A stretch of 64,000 nucleotides of DNA from Ancylomarina sp. DW003 (GTDB taxonomy: Bacteria > Bacteroidota > Bacteroidia > Bacteroidales > Marinifilaceae), in NCBI RefSeq assembly GCF_029029505.1, contig NZ_JAKJSD010000017.1, positions 1-64,000 of the forward strand, in the 5' to 3' direction. A program made the position numbers and the translations under genes. Under the pieces are notes generated by a model. That model was not told where the DNA came from. It worked only from the letters and a program-made list of their open reading frames with translations, and searched no databases. Below, one piece after another: positions 1-7,687 of the stretch; position 1 is the stretch's first letter; each line of letters opens with the position of its first letter.

Positions 1-24
1 ATCAAGGAGTAAGACGCTTTTTTT
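1..24 (+). terminator. 3' half of a terminator cut by the window edge
   Basis: Positions 6-16 read GGAGTAAGACG, identical to the 3' arm of the terminator after the 5S gene (232-242), and are followed by C and seven T. The 5' arm lies outside the window. This implies that another transcript, probably a second 5S copy, ends just before this 5S gene. Confidence 0.6.
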
Positions 25-97
25 ACAAATTAAAATCAACTGGAGTTCGGTTCCTTTTGATATGACAATATAGATCAACCCTTGTGTTGATGACAAT

Positions 98-208
98 TTC
101 AGGTATCTATAGCAATAGGGTTCCACCTCTTCCCATCCCGAACAGAGAAGTTAAGCCTATTAGCGCCGATGGTACTGCCGAAAGGTGGGAGAGTAGGTCG
201 ATGCCAAT
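98..208 (+). rRNA. rrf: 5S ribosomal RNA
   Basis: A 5S rRNA of about 110 nt. The conserved blocks CCCATCCCGAACAGAGAAG and GCGCCGATGGTACTGC are present, and the ends (TCAGGT near 99, GTCGATGCC near 206) pair as the terminal helix. Ends are approximate by a base or two. No 23S sequence precedes it in the window; instead the first 24 bases look like the second half of a terminator nearly identical to the one after this gene. Confidence 0.95.
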
Positions 209-215
209 TTTTAAG

Positions 216-250
216 CGTCTTATTCCAATACGGAGTAAGACGTTTTTTTT
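216..250 (+). terminator. Intrinsic terminator after 5S rRNA
   Basis: An 11-bp stem (216-226 with 232-242, one G-T wobble) with loop AATAC is followed by a run of eight T. It ends the 5S transcript. Confidence 0.9.
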
Positions 251-293
251 ATGCTTTAATTTCTGATAAATATTTAGGATGCTGTAATTGATT

Positions 294-331
294 CAAAAAA
301 AGTCCTTATTCGCTGAATGCAAATAAGGACT
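294..331 (-). terminator. Intrinsic terminator of the M18 aminopeptidase gene
   Basis: A perfect 10-bp inverted repeat (301-310 with 322-331, 11-nt loop) is followed on the minus strand by seven T. It lies 38 bases past the aminopeptidase stop codon. Confidence 0.9.
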
Positions 332-368
332 ACTTTGTATTTGAATATCTAGAATTTAATTCTATAGA

Positions 369-1670
369 TTACAAACTGAAGAAATATGAGAATACTTGAC
401 GGATGTAAGCATTGTCTTTAACACCTCCTGTTTCGCGAACAGAGTGCATCGCAAACATTGGGTTTCCTATATCTACAGTACGAATATCAACTTGTCCAGT
501 AGAAACGTTTCCTAAGGTACTTCCTCCAACAAGATCAGAACGGTTCACAAACTTTTGGTATGGTACTTCTGCATTCTTGCATAGAGTCTCAAATACAGTT
601 CCTGAATCACCATCAGTTGTGTATTTATTGTTCGCGTGAATCTTAATAACTGGCCCTTTGTTAATCACTGGACGGTTAGTAGGATCATGCTTTTCTGAAA
701 TATTAGGGTGAACAGCGTGAGCCATATCTGCAGAGATCATAAACGAGTTATAAATAGCTCTCTGGAACTCTTCCATATTCTTTCCTAACTTATAAACGAT
801 ACGTTGCAATAGGTGACGTAATACTGGAGAGCCAGCACCTTGTTTTGTTACACTACCAACTTCTTCGTTATCGAAGATAGCTAGCATTTGTGTTTTCTTA
901 GTTCCTTTTGAGTCTAGCAATGCTTTTAGTCCAGCATGTGCCATTGCTAAATCATCTAGCTTTGGAGATGAAATGAACTCTTCGTTTAAGCCAAAGATAT
1001 TTCCTTTCTCAACTTCAAATAAAGTCACATCAAAATCAACAATAGATTGTGCATTTATTTTCAACTCTTCAGCAATAAGGTTGATAAGACAGTTCTCTTT
1101 TTCCATCTCATCAGTGATCATAGAAAGTAAAGGAAGCATATCCTTTTGCTTGTTTAAAGCAACACCTTCGTTAACCTCACGGTTAAGATGAATAGCAAGG
1201 TTAGGAATAACCATCAATGGACGATCGATCTTAACGTATAAATGTTCCGGATTAAGAGGATCGTTTGATTGTACACAAACACGTCCGGCAATTGATAATG
1301 GACGATCCATCCATGTACTTAGAATTGGGGCACCGTAAACTTCAGTATTCAGTTTAATGTAGTTTCCTTCAACTTCAATTTCAGGATTAGGCTTAATCTT
1401 GAAACCTGGAGCATCACTGTGTGCACAAACTAATTGAAATCCTTCTTCTTCAATCTCACCTTCTCCAATTGTGAAAGCGAAAATTGCAGAACCATTCTTT
1501 CCAGTAAAATATTTACCACCTTTATTAATCGTCCACTCATCACGAAGATCTAGTTCCTGGAATCCACCTTCGATAAGCTCTTCTCTGACATTGTTTACTG
1601 CATGGTATGTGCTAGGACTGCGATCTATAAAATCAATCAGTTCCTGTGCTTGTTGCTTTTCAAGACTCAT
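369..1670 (-). CDS. apeB: M18 family metallo-aminopeptidase
   Basis: Cytosolic dinuclear-zinc aminopeptidase of family M18, which removes N-terminal (often acidic) residues from peptides. At 433 aa it has the usual family length. Visible metal-site motifs in order are CAHSDAPG (first His/Asp), LDDLAMAHAG (bridging Asp), DNEEVGS (catalytic Glu and metal Glu), ISADMAHAVHPN (Asp) and MHSVRETGG (last His). The ATG start gives a family-typical N-terminus. It is a single-gene unit: its own terminator lies downstream, and a candidate promoter plus a strong dyad lie upstream at 1694-1753. Substrate preference cannot be read from sequence. Confidence 0.93.
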   Translation of the reverse strand: MSLEKQQAQELIDFIDRSPSTYHAVNNVREELIEGGFQELDLRDEWTINKGGKYFTGKNGSAIFAFTIGEGEIEEEGFQLVCAHSDAPGFKIKPNPEIEVEGNYIKLNTEVYGAPILSTWMDRPLSIAGRVCVQSNDPLNPEHLYVKIDRPLMVIPNLAIHLNREVNEGVALNKQKDMLPLLSMITDEMEKENCLINLIAEELKINAQSIVDFDVTLFEVEKGNIFGLNEEFISSPKLDDLAMAHAGLKALLDSKGTKKTQMLAIFDNEEVGSVTKQGAGSPVLRHLLQRIVYKLGKNMEEFQRAIYNSFMISADMAHAVHPNISEKHDPTNRPVINKGPVIKIHANNKYTTDGDSGTVFETLCKNAEVPYQKFVNRSDLVGGSTLGNVSTGQVDIRTVDIGNPMFAMHSVRETGGVKDNAYIRQVFSYFFSL

Positions 1671-1693
1671 AGTGTTTATTTCTTAGGTTTAAG

Positions 1694-1719
1694 TCTATAT
1701 CAAATATTTGTGATATAGA
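1694..1719 (-). promoter_or_regulatory. Near-perfect dyad in the aminopeptidase leader
   Basis: Arms TCTATATCA (1694-1702) and TGATATAGA (1711-1719) are perfect 9-bp complements around an 8-nt AT-rich centre. The site lies 23 bases upstream of the start codon and downstream of the candidate promoter, so it could be a repressor site or a leader hairpin. No protein is assigned. Confidence 0.45.
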
Positions 1720-1745
1720 TTACTTACTCGTTTTTAATAGAAACT

Positions 1746-1776
1746 CAAAACTATATTATTTCTTACAAATAATAAA
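1746..1776 (-). promoter_or_regulatory. Candidate promoter of the M18 aminopeptidase gene
   Basis: Read on the minus strand, TAGTTTTG (1746-1753) fits the Bacteroidota -7 element TAnnTTTG. A TTTA lies 19 bases upstream (1773-1776), close to the TTTG -33 element. The predicted start is near 1741. Confidence 0.45.
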
Positions 1777-1865
1777 CTGTTTTGCTTTTATTCTGCAACA
1801 TGATTTGTCTCTTTATTCTCAGTCTAATAAGACTTCATAAATCTAATTGCAGAACTATTATCTTG

Positions 1866-1905
1866 AAATAAAAAAGCACCTTGTCTGTAAAAGAAAAAGT
1901 GCTTT
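1866..1905 (-). terminator. Intrinsic terminator of the pst-phoU operon
   Basis: On the minus strand AAAGCAC (1899-1905) pairs with GTGCTTT (1873-1879), followed by TTTATTT. The 19-nt loop is long. It lies 25 bases past the phoU stop codon. Confidence 0.65.
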
Positions 1906-1930
1906 GATACATTATTATATTGTATAATCT

Positions 1931-2629
1931 TTACGAATCAATCGATTCAGATAGGTCAGTATGGCGAAGGTCTGTTCCATCTTGATAATAAATTGAAGCT
2001 TCAGCTATATTTGTAGCATTATCGGCAATACGTTCTATGCTATTTAGAATGCTACCGAAATTTAAAATGTTGGCTGCATCTTCTATTGCCATATTAGGTG
2101 GTGTGCTTTTCCTAAGCATTCTACTGATTAGTTTTCGTTGCATATCATCAACAACTTCATCGTTTTTAATTGTCCAAATTGCTGTTTCATGATCCTCATT
2201 TTCGAAGGAATCTAAAGCCTTACGAACCATGATTAGACTCATATCATACATATTGTGTATGGACTCTTTTTGGTTTTCGGGTAATTCCTTTGGGGTTAAC
2301 TTTTTAAAAAAGTAGAGAATGTTATTTAGTTGATCCCCTATTCGTTCCATATCGGAAAGCATTCGTAAAGATGAAATTAGATGACGTAGTTCTCCGGCCA
2401 TGGGTTGTTCCAGCCCGATGGTTAGGATAATATTGTGACTCATTTTTAGCTCCATTTGATCGAGCTTCTTTTCATTCTTAGAGAAATTGTCAAGGTCTTT
2501 TTTTGACACAGAATCCAATCCATTAAGAATAACATTCTCCAGAGTTTCGAATTGTCCATACAATAGCGATTTCATTTTCTGGAAATCTTTATTGATACTC
2601 TCGAATCTTTTATCTTTTTTTATTGACAT
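1931..2629 (-). CDS. phoU: PhoU phosphate signalling protein
   Basis: Helical regulator that links the Pst transporter to phosphate signalling and restrains uptake. The 232-aa protein has two PhoU-type repeats, seen as MKSLLYGQFETLENVI and the later MYDMSLIMVRKALDSFENED, each with acidic helices typical of metal-binding PhoU bundles. The reading frame extends 11 codons upstream to a TTG overlapping the pstB stop, but the ATG at 2629 (MSIKKDKRFES) is the better start. It is the last gene of the pstS-C-A-B-phoU operon and sits 29 bases after pstB. Confidence 0.92.
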   Translation of the reverse strand: MSIKKDKRFESINKDFQKMKSLLYGQFETLENVILNGLDSVSKKDLDNFSKNEKKLDQMELKMSHNIILTIGLEQPMAGELRHLISSLRMLSDMERIGDQLNNILYFFKKLTPKELPENQKESIHNMYDMSLIMVRKALDSFENEDHETAIWTIKNDEVVDDMQRKLISRMLRKSTPPNMAIEDAANILNFGSILNSIERIADNATNIAEASIYYQDGTDLRHTDLSESIDS

Positions 2630-2658
2630 TTTTTTGAATTTAAAAGTTACAGCATTTA

Positions 2659-3465
2659 TCAACCAAATTTACCAGTTAGGTAGGCCTCAGTTCGCTCATC
2701 TTTGGGCGTTGTAAACATTTTTTTAGTTTTTCCATACTCAACAAGCTCTCCTATATACATAAACATTGAATGATCTGAGATTCGAGCAGCTTGTCCCATA
2801 TTGTGAGTTACTAAAATAATGGTGTAATTCTTTTTAAGTTTTACGAGCAGATCTTCAATTTTTGCTGTAGCAATTGGATCCAGCGCTGATGTTGGTTCAT
2901 CTAGAAGAATGATTTCAGGTTTATATGCTAATGCCCGAGCAATGCATAAACGTTGTTGCTGTCCTCCCGAAAGGAAGGTGCCTCGTTTGTGTAAAGCATC
3001 TTTTGTTTCATCCCACAGACCAACTTCTTGCAGAGATCTTTCAACAATTTCGTCTTTTTCTGATCGCTTTAGTTTAATACCATTCAGTTTATAAGCAGCG
3101 ATTACGTTATCGTAAATGCTCATAGTAGGAAATGGATTAGGGCGTTGAAATACCATTCCAATTTTACGTCGAAGTTCGATTGGATTAATCTTATAGATAT
3201 CTTCACCACCGAGAGTTATACCACCTTTATGATGGGTTTCCGGATAAAGTTCATGCATTCTATTGATTGCTCTTAAGAGTGTGCTTTTACCACACCCTGA
3301 AGGTCCCATAATTGCAGTGATCTTATTTTTTTGAATGCCTGCTGAAACATTCATAATTGAGTATTTATCTCCTCCATACGAAACTGATAAGTTATCAATG
3401 TTTAGAATTGGAGATTCAATTTGAATGATTCTATCGTCGGTTTTATTTAATACTGTACTTTCCAT
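2659..3465 (-). CDS. pstB: Phosphate ABC transporter ATP-binding protein
   Basis: Cytoplasmic ATPase that powers phosphate import through PstC/PstA. The 268-aa protein has Walker A GPSGCGKSTLL, Q-loop region MVFQRPNPFP, signature LSGGQQQRL, Walker B IILLDEPTSALDP and the switch His in LVTHNM. PstB-specific features are the NRMHEL and VFQRPNPFPMS-type segments. It overlaps the end of pstA by 19 bases, consistent with translational coupling. Confidence 0.97.
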   Translation of the reverse strand: MESTVLNKTDDRIIQIESPILNIDNLSVSYGGDKYSIMNVSAGIQKNKITAIMGPSGCGKSTLLRAINRMHELYPETHHKGGITLGGEDIYKINPIELRRKIGMVFQRPNPFPTMSIYDNVIAAYKLNGIKLKRSEKDEIVERSLQEVGLWDETKDALHKRGTFLSGGQQQRLCIARALAYKPEIILLDEPTSALDPIATAKIEDLLVKLKKNYTIILVTHNMGQAARISDHSMFMYIGELVEYGKTKKMFTTPKDERTEAYLTGKFG

Positions 3466-4340
3466 TTTTTAGAAATTGCTTTTGCTAGTAAGTTCAAAAG
3501 AAAGATAATAAGAAGAAGAACTAATGATGCACCCCATATCAAATCGATTAGGTTTGGATCATTGTAAAATTCCCAAACGAGTAGTGGAATAGCGCTACTT
3601 GGTTGTGTTATATCCAAATTAATTGCGGAACTACCCAATGCTGTTAGCATAAGTGGTGCCGTTTCGCCAGCAATTCGAGATATACCTAATATAATACCGG
3701 TAGAAATACCGCTCATTCCTGTTGGGAGCAATACCTTCAAAACAGTTTTATAGTATGGTACTCCTAATGATAAGGCCGCCTCCTTTAAAGTTGAAGGGAT
3801 CATTTTTAGTGTTTCTTCCGTTGAGCGAACAATTGATGGCAACATCATGATTGAAAGAGCGACACTACCCGCAAGAGCTGAAAATCCTGAAGTGACAGGC
3901 TTAACAATCCAGATATAGGCAATAACTCCCAAAACAATTGAAGGAATACCTTGTAGCATATCAACAACAAAACGAACCATATTTGTCATTTTTCCTTTTG
4001 ATGCTTCTGATAAATATATACCTGTAATTAAACCTAAAGGAATAGCAATAAGTGAAGCCATCCCAACAATTATAATTGTACCAACAATACCATTGGCGAT
4101 ACCACCAGGAATAATTTCATGATTGGCCTTAGCCATTATTGCCTCCATTGTATCAGGGGCAACTTCAGTAAAAAAGCTTAAACGAATTTGTTTGTAACCT
4201 TTTTTGACGAGTTGATATAAGATTGATAATAATGGAATTGCCGATATAAAGGCGAATGTTATCATGACAATACTAAACAGCTTGTCATTGAAGATGCGCC
4301 ATTTTAGCTTTTGAGATGATATTGGATTTGTAATATTCAT
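3447..4340 (-). CDS. pstA: Phosphate ABC transporter permease PstA
   Basis: One of the two inner-membrane permease subunits of the phosphate importer. The 297-aa protein has about six hydrophobic segments. The ABC permease EAA loop is visible as LKEAALSLGVPYYKTVLKVLLP. The stretch GIPSIVLGVIAY is typical of PstA. It lies 13 bases after pstC and overlaps pstB. Confidence 0.95.
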   Translation of the reverse strand: MNITNPISSQKLKWRIFNDKLFSIVMITFAFISAIPLLSILYQLVKKGYKQIRLSFFTEVAPDTMEAIMAKANHEIIPGGIANGIVGTIIIVGMASLIAIPLGLITGIYLSEASKGKMTNMVRFVVDMLQGIPSIVLGVIAYIWIVKPVTSGFSALAGSVALSIMMLPSIVRSTEETLKMIPSTLKEAALSLGVPYYKTVLKVLLPTGMSGISTGIILGISRIAGETAPLMLTALGSSAINLDITQPSSAIPLLVWEFYNDPNLIDLIWGASLVLLLIIFLLNLLAKAISKKWKVQY

Positions 4341-4353
4341 TTGTTTTGAACGA

Positions 4354-5208
4354 TTAGGCTGTGAATTTTCTCATAACCATCTTACCAATCAGGTTTAAGA
4401 TACCTGTAATGACAAATAGTAGAAGTCCCATTGCTACAAGCGATGTGTACTTTAATCCTTCAGCTTCTCCAAATTGGTTTGCGATTAAACTGGCCATGGT
4501 GTTACCTAGGTCGAATAGGTTGGTTGGGATTTTATTTGAGTTACCAATTAGCATGGTTACAGCCATTGTTTCACCAATTGCTCGACCGAACGCCAGAATA
4601 AACCCAGCAAAAATCCCGGAACCTGCATTGGGTATAATAACATTCTTAACTACTTCGAATCGAGTAGCACCCAATGAATAAGCTGCCTCTTTCAAGTTTG
4701 AAGGAACCATGTTGATTACTTCTGCACTGATTGAAGATGCGTATGGAATAATCATGATGGCTAAAACAAAAGCCGATGTAAATATTCCAAAGCCTTGTGC
4801 ATTCAACCCCAATTCAACGATGATAGGTTTAATTGTATAAAATCCCCATAAGCCATAAACTACGGATGGTATTCCAGCTAATAAATCAATCATTGACTTA
4901 AGAATGGAAGACATTCGTCCTTTTTTATAGTATTCACCTAAAAATAAAGCTATAGAAAATGCAAATGGAAATGTAAATGCTAATGCCAATATGGATGTGG
5001 CTATCGTTCCTATAATAAATGGAAGAGCTCCATAACTTTCTCGCCCTTCAGTTGGATTCCAATCTGAGGAAAAAATAAAACCAAAGCCAAATTCTTTGAA
5101 AGTGGGAATTGATCCAACAATAAGAGTGGCTAAAATTCCTACAGCCATCATAAGAATTAGGATGCCACCTAATTTTAAAAAATACTGAAACAGTCTTTCA
5201 CTTTTCAT
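4354..5208 (-). CDS. pstC: Phosphate ABC transporter permease PstC
   Basis: Second inner-membrane permease of the phosphate importer. The 284-aa protein has about six membrane segments, the first at residues 10-32. The PstC signature LLAGIPSVVYGLWGF and the EAA loop LKEAAYSLGATRFEVVKNV are present. It is followed directly by pstA. A 179-base gap separates it from pstS, long enough for RNA processing between the binding-protein gene and the permease genes. Confidence 0.95.
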   Translation of the reverse strand: MKSERLFQYFLKLGGILILMMAVGILATLIVGSIPTFKEFGFGFIFSSDWNPTEGRESYGALPFIIGTIATSILALAFTFPFAFSIALFLGEYYKKGRMSSILKSMIDLLAGIPSVVYGLWGFYTIKPIIVELGLNAQGFGIFTSAFVLAIMIIPYASSISAEVINMVPSNLKEAAYSLGATRFEVVKNVIIPNAGSGIFAGFILAFGRAIGETMAVTMLIGNSNKIPTNLFDLGNTMASLIANQFGEAEGLKYTSLVAMGLLLFVITGILNLIGKMVMRKFTA

Positions 5209-5387
5209 TCTGTAATTCTGTCGGTCAGTTGCATTGAGCTTAAATTGAGTTCAAGTCAACTGTAGTTGAGTAGTGTTCAAACGAATTCTGTTTGAAAAAG
5301 GAAAGAGGACCAAAGCAAAAGGCTTTTATTTGCGAACTTATAATAGAAAAACATGTATTGCCTTGGCCCCCTTTTTATAGTGTTGAT

Positions 5388-6452
5388 TTATAAACCTCGA
5401 CCATCATAAGTCATTAGATCTAAGATTTTATGAGCTTTTACTACGGCCTTTTCAGGAAGTGGCGCATAGTGTACCTTGCTTGTTTTAGATTGAGCTTCCT
5501 GACCAAGCACCCATTTTAAAAGTAACTTTGTTTGTTCAGCTTGATCTTTAGATCGACCATTGTATGACTGTTCTTTGTATACGATTAACCAAGTGAAACT
5601 TGATATTGGATATCCATCTACAGCAGTTGTATTTGTTAATGTTACACGTGTATCGTTTGGAATATCACCAGCTGCAGCAGCACTTACCGATTGTACCGAT
5701 GGCTTAATAAAGTTACCTGCTTGATTTTGAATGCTAGCGATTGGAATACCCTGTGCAAATGCATACTCAGATCCAATATATCCAATAGCACCTTTGGTTG
5801 AACTTATTGTTCCTGCAACACCAGGATTTCCTTTAGCTGCAATACCAACAGGCCATTGTAAAGCTTTACCAGCTCCGATTTTTTCTTTCCATTCTGAGCT
5901 AACCTTACTCATATAGTCACTAAAGATAAAAGTTGTTCCACTTCCATCCGAACGGTAAACAACTGTGATAGCTAAATCAGGAAGTTTGGCATCGGGATTG
6001 ATTTTTGCAATCTTCGCATCGTTCCATTTCGTGATTTTTCCCATGAAAATACCTTCCATCAATTCAGGTGTGAATTTTAACTCTGGTTTTCCAGGAAGAT
6101 TATAAGCTGCTACTACAGCACCTAAACATGAAGGAATATGTAGAACATTACCTGGCATATCAGCCAATTTTTTATCTGATAGGAATGCATCTGTTGCACC
6201 AAAATCCACAATTTTATCTTTTAAACTGCGAATACCACCACCTGAACCAATTCCACCGTAGGTTACTAAAAGACCTTTCGACTTGGTGTAAGTTTTAAAA
6301 ATTGTATTGTAAAAAGGTTGTGGGAAAGTTGCACCCGCACCTGTTAAAGCTTTTGCTTTTTTCTCGCTATTCTGTTTTTTTCCAGAATTCCCACATGATG
6401 TGATCAGGGAAATTGAAATGATAGCTACTAGTAGTAATTGAAACTTTTTCAT
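5388..6452 (-). CDS. pstS: Phosphate-binding lipoprotein PstS
   Basis: High-affinity phosphate receptor of the Pst importer, anchored by lipid at the cytoplasmic membrane facing the periplasm. It is 354 aa with a lipoprotein signal ending in SLITSC (Cys20). The phosphate-site motif LTGAGATFPQPFY is near residue 37, GGIGSGGGIRSL and TDAFLS follow, and YRSDGSGTTFIFSDYM is the second phosphate loop. It is the first gene of the operon; upstream lies a gene-free block. Confidence 0.96.
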   Translation of the reverse strand: MKKFQLLLVAIISISLITSCGNSGKKQNSEKKAKALTGAGATFPQPFYNTIFKTYTKSKGLLVTYGGIGSGGGIRSLKDKIVDFGATDAFLSDKKLADMPGNVLHIPSCLGAVVAAYNLPGKPELKFTPELMEGIFMGKITKWNDAKIAKINPDAKLPDLAITVVYRSDGSGTTFIFSDYMSKVSSEWKEKIGAGKALQWPVGIAAKGNPGVAGTISSTKGAIGYIGSEYAFAQGIPIASIQNQAGNFIKPSVQSVSAAAAGDIPNDTRVTLTNTTAVDGYPISSFTWLIVYKEQSYNGRSKDQAEQTKLLLKWVLGQEAQSKTSKVHYAPLPEKAVVKAHKILDLMTYDGRGL

Positions 6453-6989
6453 TCTATTGTTTATTTATATTTTCTTCGTTTTATCTAGACTTTAGAGCTT
6501 TGTGATTCATATTTTGTGCCCTTGAAATCTTACTACAAGTATACGTTGGCAGCATTAAGTCAGTTTAAAACGAATATTAATAAAACATTAGAATTTAGGC
6601 CTTCAATGTTAAGATAAGGTTTCGAAGTGTGGATTGCTACGGTTATTAATTTCTCAACCTTAGTATAGAAGAAGTGCCCGAGTGAGCGAGGGGGAGGAGG
6701 TTTGTAAATTATTTATTTTCGCTCAAGCCGCTGGGCTTCTACTTTTCTCCTTAAATGAGAAAAGTAAACAAGCCCGAAGGGCTCATGAGTACCTTATAAT
6801 TTTACCCACGAGTAAAAGAATCAAGTCAGCCTGATCCTAGTTGCTATTTGTGGTAACATTAGAATTACGCCTAACGGCAGGCTGACAAAGCCCGCTCAAA
6901 ACATGTTTTAAATCTACAGTTGTTATTAGTCTCCCTTTTTAGGGGAGATGTCTGAAGGACAGAGGGGTGTTACATCTATTAGGAGTTTA
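6453..6989. repeat. Gene-free block of several inverted repeats
   Basis: No credible gene in 537 bases. Three separate inverted repeats are visible. (a) 6733-6775: GGGCTT...ACTTTTCTC pairs with GAGAAAAGT...AAGCCC, 15 bp with a small bulge. (b) GTCAGCCTG (6825-6833) pairs with CAGGCTGAC (6878-6886). (c) TCTCCC (6930-6935) pairs with GGGAGA (6943-6948), in a C/G-rich segment resembling intergenic repeats I recall from Bacteroidota genomes. The pstS promoter should also lie in the left part, but no clear TAnnTTTG match was found there. Confidence 0.55.
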
Positions 6990-7685
6990 TTACTTCGATA
7001 TTAGTAAGCGAAAGCCACTACCATGTATATTCTCAATCTTGATTGATGCATCTTTTTTAAGGTATTTTCTTAGCTTGGTGACATAAACATCCATACTTCG
7101 AGTTGTGTAGAAATTATCATCGCCCCAAATTATTTTTAAAGCTTTGGTTCGAGGTAAAACTTCTTCGCCACTTTCGCAAAGCAGTTTTAATAAGTCCGAT
7201 TCCTTAGGAGAAAGCTTGTACTCATTGGTTCCGCTTGTCAGGGTTCTTAAACGAGGAATGAATTTATAAGTCCCAATTTCAAATTCTTTTTTATCAGATT
7301 CATTCTCTTCTCCGGAATTTCTATTTAGGATGGCTTTCATCTTATATATAAGAAGCTCCGAATCGAAGGGTTTGGTAATATAATCATCAGCACCAATTTT
7401 GTACCCCTGAATAATATCGGCTTTAAGTGTCTTGGCAGTAAGGAATATAAGAGGAATGCTGGGATTCAGCTTTTTAATTTTCTTTGCCAAAGTAAAGCCA
7501 TCTATTTCGGGCATCATCACATCCAAAAGGCATAGATCGTATTCATTTTTAATAAAATGCTCATAACCTTCCTGCCCATCCTTACAGTGATCTACAGAAA
7601 AGTCAGAAAGCTCAAGATAGCTTTTCATCACAGCTGCGAAATTCGCTTCATCCTCTACAAGTAATATTTTTATTGCAGTTTCCAT
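6990..7685 (-). CDS. OmpR-family response regulator
   Basis: Phospho-acceptor transcription factor paired with the adjacent histidine kinase. The 231-aa protein has an N-terminal receiver domain (residues 7-122; acidic pocket VEDE, phospho-acceptor Asp in CLLDVMMPEIDGF, Thr in FLTAKT, Lys in TKPFDS) and a C-terminal winged helix (about 140-229; LSPKESDLLKLL and RSMDVYVTKLRKYL). The receiver resembles the RprY regulators of Bacteroidota. It starts 2 bases after the kinase stop. Closeness to the pst operon makes a phosphate-sensing role possible but unproven. Confidence 0.93.
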   Translation of the reverse strand: METAIKILLVEDEANFAAVMKSYLELSDFSVDHCKDGQEGYEHFIKNEYDLCLLDVMMPEIDGFTLAKKIKKLNPSIPLIFLTAKTLKADIIQGYKIGADDYITKPFDSELLIYKMKAILNRNSGEENESDKKEFEIGTYKFIPRLRTLTSGTNEYKLSPKESDLLKLLCESGEEVLPRTKALKIIWGDDNFYTTRSMDVYVTKLRKYLKKDASIKIENIHGSGFRLLISK

Positions 7686-7687
7686 AC

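Noticed and set aside
84-266. Reading frame of 60 codons over the 5S gene
   Set aside because: It lies on the 5S rRNA and its terminator; no coding evidence.
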